Positions 31,648 through 35,451 of a DNA stretch of 35,451 nucleotides are shown here, piece after piece (the first letter of the stretch is position 1; each line of letters opens with the position of its first letter). The notes under the pieces were generated by a model that saw only the letters and a program-made list of their open reading frames with translations, did not search any database and was not told the origin of the DNA. A program made the position numbers and the translations under genes. Source of the stretch: Spirochaetia bacterium (GTDB lineage: Bacteria > Spirochaetota > Spirochaetia > Treponematales > Breznakiellaceae); NCBI GenBank assembly GCA_025997675.1, contig BNUX01000024.1:1-35451 (forward strand), in the 5' to 3' direction.

Positions 31648-32731
31648 ATGATGAATATAACACGATACGCCCGCCGGCGCCTTTGTCTTGCCGCCCTCGG
31701 CATGGCCCTGAATCTCCCCGGCGCCTTCGCTTCACCGGAGCTTGACTGGGGGATGGTCCCCTACGCTACCCGCATCGATAAGTACGAATCCATCGGTACC
31801 GCCTTTGGAGAAGGGATCGTGATACGGAACGGTTTGATCATCGGCACGACACCGGAAGATGAAGCGGGCCGCTGGAATCTGCTCAAATCCTCCGCCGCAG
31901 TAAACCCCGGTAATTCTGGAGACCGAAAGAAGCGAACTCCGGTACTGGCGCAGAACCAGCTATAGCCATCATATCCTGGCAAATACTTCCAACCAGGTAT
32001 TTGAGACTTCGGTTCCCCTGCCGGGACCGTATAAATCAATACAAAAGCGGATCGTCCAAGCCCTTGGGGAGGAGTATGAGCAAGCCATGGAAGCCCTGTT
32101 TGGTGCCGCACCGGAATACCTCACGGGTCCCAATAACCGGCGCTTGATCAACGAATCAGTATCATCATCCTTTCCCGCACTGGAAATGGTGGATAAAGAT
32201 GACGATAACTGGTACCTTTCAAGCCGGTACGCAAGCAAATACACCCTGCCTGATGACGGTCAAATTGCCCGGGATTCGCTTTACCCTTTCGCCATTTACA
32301 AGATCACCCGCCCCCGGTCGGTTTCCCTGAAACAGATCAATACGGAGCCCCGGTATATTCTGGATATGATTCTGCAGAACATCCGCCGGGAGCGCACCCT
32401 TGCGGGAATCGATAAGTACCGGATTCTCTCTTATGGGGACCCCATAGAGACATCCGAATACCGGGACGCCCTGGGCCGCTCCTGGATTGCCGCCATGTGG
32501 CTTATCGAATATAATGATTCGGTGCTGATCATGTATATCCTGCCCCTGGCCGACGGCCCCGCCATGATCAGTACCTTACAGACCAGTTCCCGGCGGCGGA
32601 AATCTGAATGGGATTTACGGAAACTCTGCGATCATCTCCAAACCACCTATTCGGCTTCTTCCTTTGAGGAATGGAATGAATTTATCGCCCTGAATGTCGA
32701 ACCTTCGATTCGACATTCCCAGCTTCCTTAG
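31648..32731 (+). pseudogene. Broken exported trypsin-like (S1/DegP-type) serine protease gene
   Basis: The first frame (31648-31965) has a signal peptide (LCLAALGMALNLPGAFA) and reaches SSAAVNPGNSGD, the NPGNSGG catalytic-serine motif of trypsin-like proteases. The frame then ends at 31965. The next frame stays open from about 31913 to 32731 (LRYWRRTSYSHHILANTSNQ, then EEYEQAMEALFGAAPEYL and on to the end), so a frameshift near 31915-31925 splits it. The histidine and aspartate parts of the triad are also missing between GTAFGEG and IVIRNG, consistent with an internal deletion. A signal-like promoter region with an 8-bp inverted repeat (31615-31633) and AAGGAAGG precede it. A downstream ATG at 32087 could give a 214-residue fragment. 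Confidence 0.6.
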
Positions 32732-32772
32732 TAACTTCAAATTCAACAGGAAGCCCGACGCAAACAGGAGCC

Positions 32773-32907
32773 TTAATTTCTCCAATAAATATCAAAAAAT
32801 TCATTGGTGATATCTTCAAAGGCGGTTAGGTTGTTTTCACGTAATGCATCATACATTTGCTTCCCCCTTCTCGCCTCAAGTGCATCATACACGATCGTTT
32901 TTTTCAT
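32773..32907 (-). CDS. Small ORF, uncertain
   Basis: A 44-codon leftward frame: MKKTIVYDALEARRGKQMYD then ALRENNLTAFEDITNEFFD and a short end. Directly after it another frame reads IGEIKAPVCVGLPVEFEVTK, which looks protein-like, so a slip in the T6 run near 32790-32800 may have split one gene. No good Shine-Dalgarno is visible. It could be a remnant of a small regulatory gene. The rest of 32732-32976 holds nothing I recognise. Confidence 0.3.
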   Translation of the reverse strand: MKKTIVYDALEARRGKQMYDALRENNLTAFEDITNEFFDIYWRN

Positions 32908-32976
32908 TTTCTTTATAGAGCATCTCAACAGCGCCACCAATTTTGCGACAAGGAAGGCAATAATTCATTCAAAAGC

Positions 32977-34071
32977 TTAGCCGATGTAACTGGTTTTCAG
33001 CTTCTTTTCCTTCTTATAGCGCCGGATGGCCAAATCTATCAGAGTATTGATCAATTCAGTGTAAGAAATTCCACCGGCTCCCCACAATTTGGGGTACATG
33101 CTTATCCGGGTAAAGCCCGGCATGGTGTTGATTTCGTTGACCATAATGGTGTTGTCCTCTTTGAGGAAAAAGTCTACCCGGGAAAGGCCCTCGCAACAGA
33201 GGGTTTGAAAGGTTTTGATCCCCAGCGCCTGGATTTTTTTGATGATCCCCTTGGGCAAGTCGGCGGGAATCTTCAGGATGGCGCCGTTTTCGTCCAGGTA
33301 TTTGGATTCGTAGGAGTAGAACTCGTGGGTGGGGATCACTTCCCCGGGAAGGGATGCGGTGACCTCTTCGTTGCCCAGGATCGCGCACTCAATCTCCCGG
33401 CCCTTGATGAATTCCTCAAGGATAATTTTGGTGTCGTAGGCAAAGGCGTTCCTGACCGACTTCTCGTACTCCCCTTCGTTATGGACCTTGCTGATGCCTA
33501 CGGAGGAACCCATGTTGGCGGGTTTTACGAAAAGCGGCAGACCCAGGGTCTTGACGACTTTTTTGAAGGGCGGGACCGGCTCGTGGGATTGCAGGGTCAG
33601 GAAGCGGCCGATGGGGATGCCCGCGTCCCGGAGGAGGCGCTTCATCACGTCCTTGTCCATGCCCACGGCGGAGCCTAAAACGCCGGGGCCCACAAAGGGG
33701 ATGTCCGCCAGTTTCAGGAGGCCCTGGACGGTGCCGTCTTCGCCGAAGGGGCCGTGGAGGATGGGGAAAATTACGTCGATGGACTTCTCCTTCGTGATAT
33801 CCGTGAGGTTGGAAATCTGGCCGCCGCTTTGGGGGGCCAGGACCACGGCGTCGCTGGACTGGTTGAGCCGTATCCGCTTGGGGTCATCGGCGTTGAGGAG
33901 AAACCCCGCGCCCTCGTTCAGGAGCCACCGGCCGCTTTTGTCGATGCCGATGAGGACGGGGTTGTACTTTTTCCGGTCAATGGCGTCGAATACGTTTTTT
34001 GCCGATTGGAGGGAAACCTCGTGCTCGGCGGATTTGCCGCCGAACAGGATACCTACGTTGATTTTTTTCAT
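32977..34071 (-). CDS. ddl: D-alanine--D-alanine ligase
   Basis: An ATP-grasp ligase making the D-Ala-D-Ala end of peptidoglycan precursors. 364 residues, the longer DdlA/VanA-like form. Visible: GILFGGKSAEHEVSLQSA at the N-terminus, HGPFGEDGTVQG, FVKPANMGSSVGIS (ATP-binding loop), FYSYESKYLD in the omega-loop region and the C-terminal magnesium-binding VNEINTMPGFT. All ATP-grasp residues appear intact. AAGGA precedes the ATG and a TATAAT (minus strand, 34101-34096) lies about 25 bp upstream. The gene is divergent from tag. Confidence 0.95.
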   Translation of the reverse strand: MKKINVGILFGGKSAEHEVSLQSAKNVFDAIDRKKYNPVLIGIDKSGRWLLNEGAGFLLNADDPKRIRLNQSSDAVVLAPQSGGQISNLTDITKEKSIDVIFPILHGPFGEDGTVQGLLKLADIPFVGPGVLGSAVGMDKDVMKRLLRDAGIPIGRFLTLQSHEPVPPFKKVVKTLGLPLFVKPANMGSSVGISKVHNEGEYEKSVRNAFAYDTKIILEEFIKGREIECAILGNEEVTASLPGEVIPTHEFYSYESKYLDENGAILKIPADLPKGIIKKIQALGIKTFQTLCCEGLSRVDFFLKEDNTIMVNEINTMPGFTRISMYPKLWGAGGISYTELINTLIDLAIRRYKKEKKLKTSYIG

Positions 34072-34161
34072 TCTGCAAATACTTCCTTTAAATCAATTAT
34101 ACAGCCGGGCAGAACAGTGACCGGGATGGTAAACCTCTTGCCCTTAGTATAGAGGTAATCC

Positions 34162-34190
34162 TTGTACATTACAATCAGGTATGATATAAA
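34162..34190 (+). promoter_or_regulatory. Sigma70-like promoter of tag
   Basis: TTGTAC at 34162-34167, a 17-bp spacer, TATAAA at 34185-34190. Expected start at about 34197, on the tag ATG (34196); no Shine-Dalgarno is present. Confidence 0.55.
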
Positions 34191-34195
34191 TAGGT

Positions 34196-34759
34196 ATGGA
34201 ACTTGTCCGCTGCCCCTGGTGTCTCGGGGATGATGACTACATCCGCTACCACGATAAGGAATGGGGGCGGCCTCTGAAGAATAACCGGAAACTTTTTGAG
34301 CTCCTGATCCTGGAAGGCGCCCAGGCGGGGCTTTCCTGGCTTACCATCCTGAAGCGAAGAGGCGGCTACCGGGAGGTCTTTGATGGGATGGACCCGGGAA
34401 GCATCGCGGGGTACGGGGATAAGGATATTGAGCGCTGCATGGGGGATGCCCGGATTATCCGGAACGGGCGGAAGATACGGTCGGCCATCGAAAATGCCCG
34501 GGCTTACCTTGCCATGATGGAGGGGCGGACTTCTTTTTCCAAGTGGCTGTGGAACTGGGTGGATGGGGAGCCCATTGTGCATCACTATAAAACCATGAAG
34601 GAAATCCCGGCAACCACGGAACTTTCGGATAGAATATCGAAGGAACTGAAACAGAAGGGCTTTTCCTTTGTGGGGTCCACCATTGTGTATTCCTTCATGC
34701 AGTCCGCCGGGCTGGTAAACGATCATTTGATACATTGTTTCTGTAGGAGCGAAAGATAA
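34196..34759 (+). CDS. tag: DNA-3-methyladenine glycosylase I
   Basis: Removes 3-methyladenine from alkylated DNA, starting base-excision repair. 187 residues, normal length. The zinc ligands are visible as Cys in VRCPWCLG, His in RYHDKEWG and the C-terminal HLIHCFCR. The glycosylase body has EGAQAGLSWLTILKRR, with the Glu of the base pocket. The start is at ATG 34196, with a promoter whose start point coincides with it and no ribosome-binding site. The next gene begins 6 bp after the stop, so the two may be cotranscribed. Confidence 0.93.
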   Translation: MELVRCPWCLGDDDYIRYHDKEWGRPLKNNRKLFELLILEGAQAGLSWLTILKRRGGYREVFDGMDPGSIAGYGDKDIERCMGDARIIRNGRKIRSAIENARAYLAMMEGRTSFSKWLWNWVDGEPIVHHYKTMKEIPATTELSDRISKELKQKGFSFVGSTIVYSFMQSAGLVNDHLIHCFCRSER

Positions 34760-34765
34760 ACAACT

Positions 34766-35451
34766 ATGCCGATTAAGATTCCCCGGACCCTGCCCGCCTA
34801 TGATGAACTGCGGGAAGAAAATGTTTTTGTTATAACCGAAGACCGTGCGGAACTCCAGGATATCCGGCCCCTTAAGGTGGGGATTGTGAACCTCATGCCT
34901 ACCACGGTGGATACGGAAATACAGTTGCTGCGGCTTTTGGGGAACAGCCCCCTGCAAGTCGACATCAGTTTACTCCGCATGGGGAGCCATGAATCCCGGA
35001 ATGCGCCGCCGGGGCATCTGGATAAGTTTTATGTTAATTCCGAGGATATTATCCGCCAAAATATCCGCTATGACGGCATGATCATCACCGGGGCGCCGGT
35101 GGAGACCCTGCCTTTTGAGGAGGTGGACTATTGGAACGAGTTGGCGGCGATACTGGACTATTCCGCACGGTATGTCTGGTCCACCCTGCATATCTGCTGG
35201 GGCGCCCAGGCGGGGCTGTACCACCGGTACGGGGTTCCGAAGCTGGTATTGCCTAAAAAGCTCTTCGGCGTATTCCCCCACGGGGTGAACGAGCGGAATA
35301 GCACCCTGTTCCGGGGCTTTGACGACGAATTTCTCGCCCCCCAGTCCCGGCATACCGAAAGCGACCGGCAGGCCATTGCCTCCATACCGGAGCTGACCAT
35401 CGAGTCGGAAACCGATGAGGTGGGGGTCTTTTTTGTTACTGCCCGGGAGGG
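34766..35451 (+). CDS. metA: Homoserine O-acyltransferase, MetA family (partial, runs off window)
   Basis: The first 228 codons are present; the frame is still open at the window edge. It activates homoserine for methionine synthesis. The opening MPIKIPRTLPAYDELREENV and VGIVNLMPTTVDTE are family hallmarks. The catalytic cysteine is C144 in STLHICWGAQ. The residue that sets acyl-donor choice (position 111 in other members) corresponds to E113 in GAPVETLPFEEVDYW; glutamate there is reported to favour acetyl-CoA, glycine succinyl-CoA. So this is probably a homoserine O-acetyltransferase despite the MetA name. It lies 6 bp after tag. Confidence 0.9.
   Translation, partial: MPIKIPRTLPAYDELREENVFVITEDRAELQDIRPLKVGIVNLMPTTVDTEIQLLRLLGNSPLQVDISLLRMGSHESRNAPPGHLDKFYVNSEDIIRQNIRYDGMIITGAPVETLPFEEVDYWNELAAILDYSARYVWSTLHICWGAQAGLYHRYGVPKLVLPKKLFGVFPHGVNERNSTLFRGFDDEFLAPQSRHTESDRQAIASIPELTIESETDEVGVFFVTARE

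Overview
The window looks like a chromosomal piece of a spirochete, most probably a termite-gut type Treponema. This is inferred from spirochete-style lipoprotein signals, a DUF151 nuclease fused to a UVR motif, an intergenic 21-bp repeat habit, a poly-G tract inside a surface-linked gene and moderately GC-rich housekeeping genes. The species is not proven by the sequence alone.

Layout. Positions 1-321 hold a 21-bp tandem array and no convincing gene. Positions 322-4853 carry a two-TM cache-like membrane protein, then a leftward operon: polyprenyl synthase, DUF151-UVR nuclease and a LysM/M23 envelope hydrolase. Positions 4914-6192 hold a self-contained DUF4143 ATPase gene with a palindromic operator inside its promoter. 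A long rightward run (6240-14192) encodes RlmE, a two-subunit class I hydro-lyase, exonuclease III, a rhomboid protein, a barrel-like envelope protein, a lipoprotein phosphoesterase and the complete proline pathway proA-proB-proC. A second 21-bp array lies between proC and a leftward operon (XRE-cupin regulator, acyl-CoA ligase, PHP hydrolase; 14437-17463). Next come a rare Deinococcus-type (Rnl5) RNA ligase, a large M16 protease lipoprotein and an uncharacterised protein (21814-22473) that has a good terminator and a heavily structured leader.

Positions 22647-31548 form the accessory region. A third 21-bp array precedes a single-chain type IIG restriction-modification gene, which is translationally coupled to an ApeA-like HEPN anti-phage gene. 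Behind these lies a decayed stack: a nucleotidyltransferase stump, a toxin-antitoxin pair, a lone antitoxin, a wHTH/hydrophobic-tail protein, a UPF0175 antitoxin with a beheaded PIN toxin, a RhuM remnant and an intact UPF0175/PIN pair on the other strand. Four fragments related to the 3' end of the restriction gene lie between these cargo genes, and two of them supply the Shine-Dalgarno or start region of the next gene. This repeated 'restriction-gene tail then cargo gene' arrangement is the most unusual structure here. It suggests that downstream defence genes are stacked or exchanged through homologous tails.

Positions 31648-35451 return to ordinary chromosome: a broken trypsin-like protease gene, D-Ala-D-Ala ligase, 3-methyladenine glycosylase I and the start of a MetA-family homoserine acyltransferase that runs off the window. 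Several genes (DUF4143 ATPase, XRE-cupin, Tag) have good sigma70-like promoters whose predicted start point falls on the start codon and have no Shine-Dalgarno, suggesting leaderless mRNAs. I recognised no rRNA, tRNA or CRISPR array.
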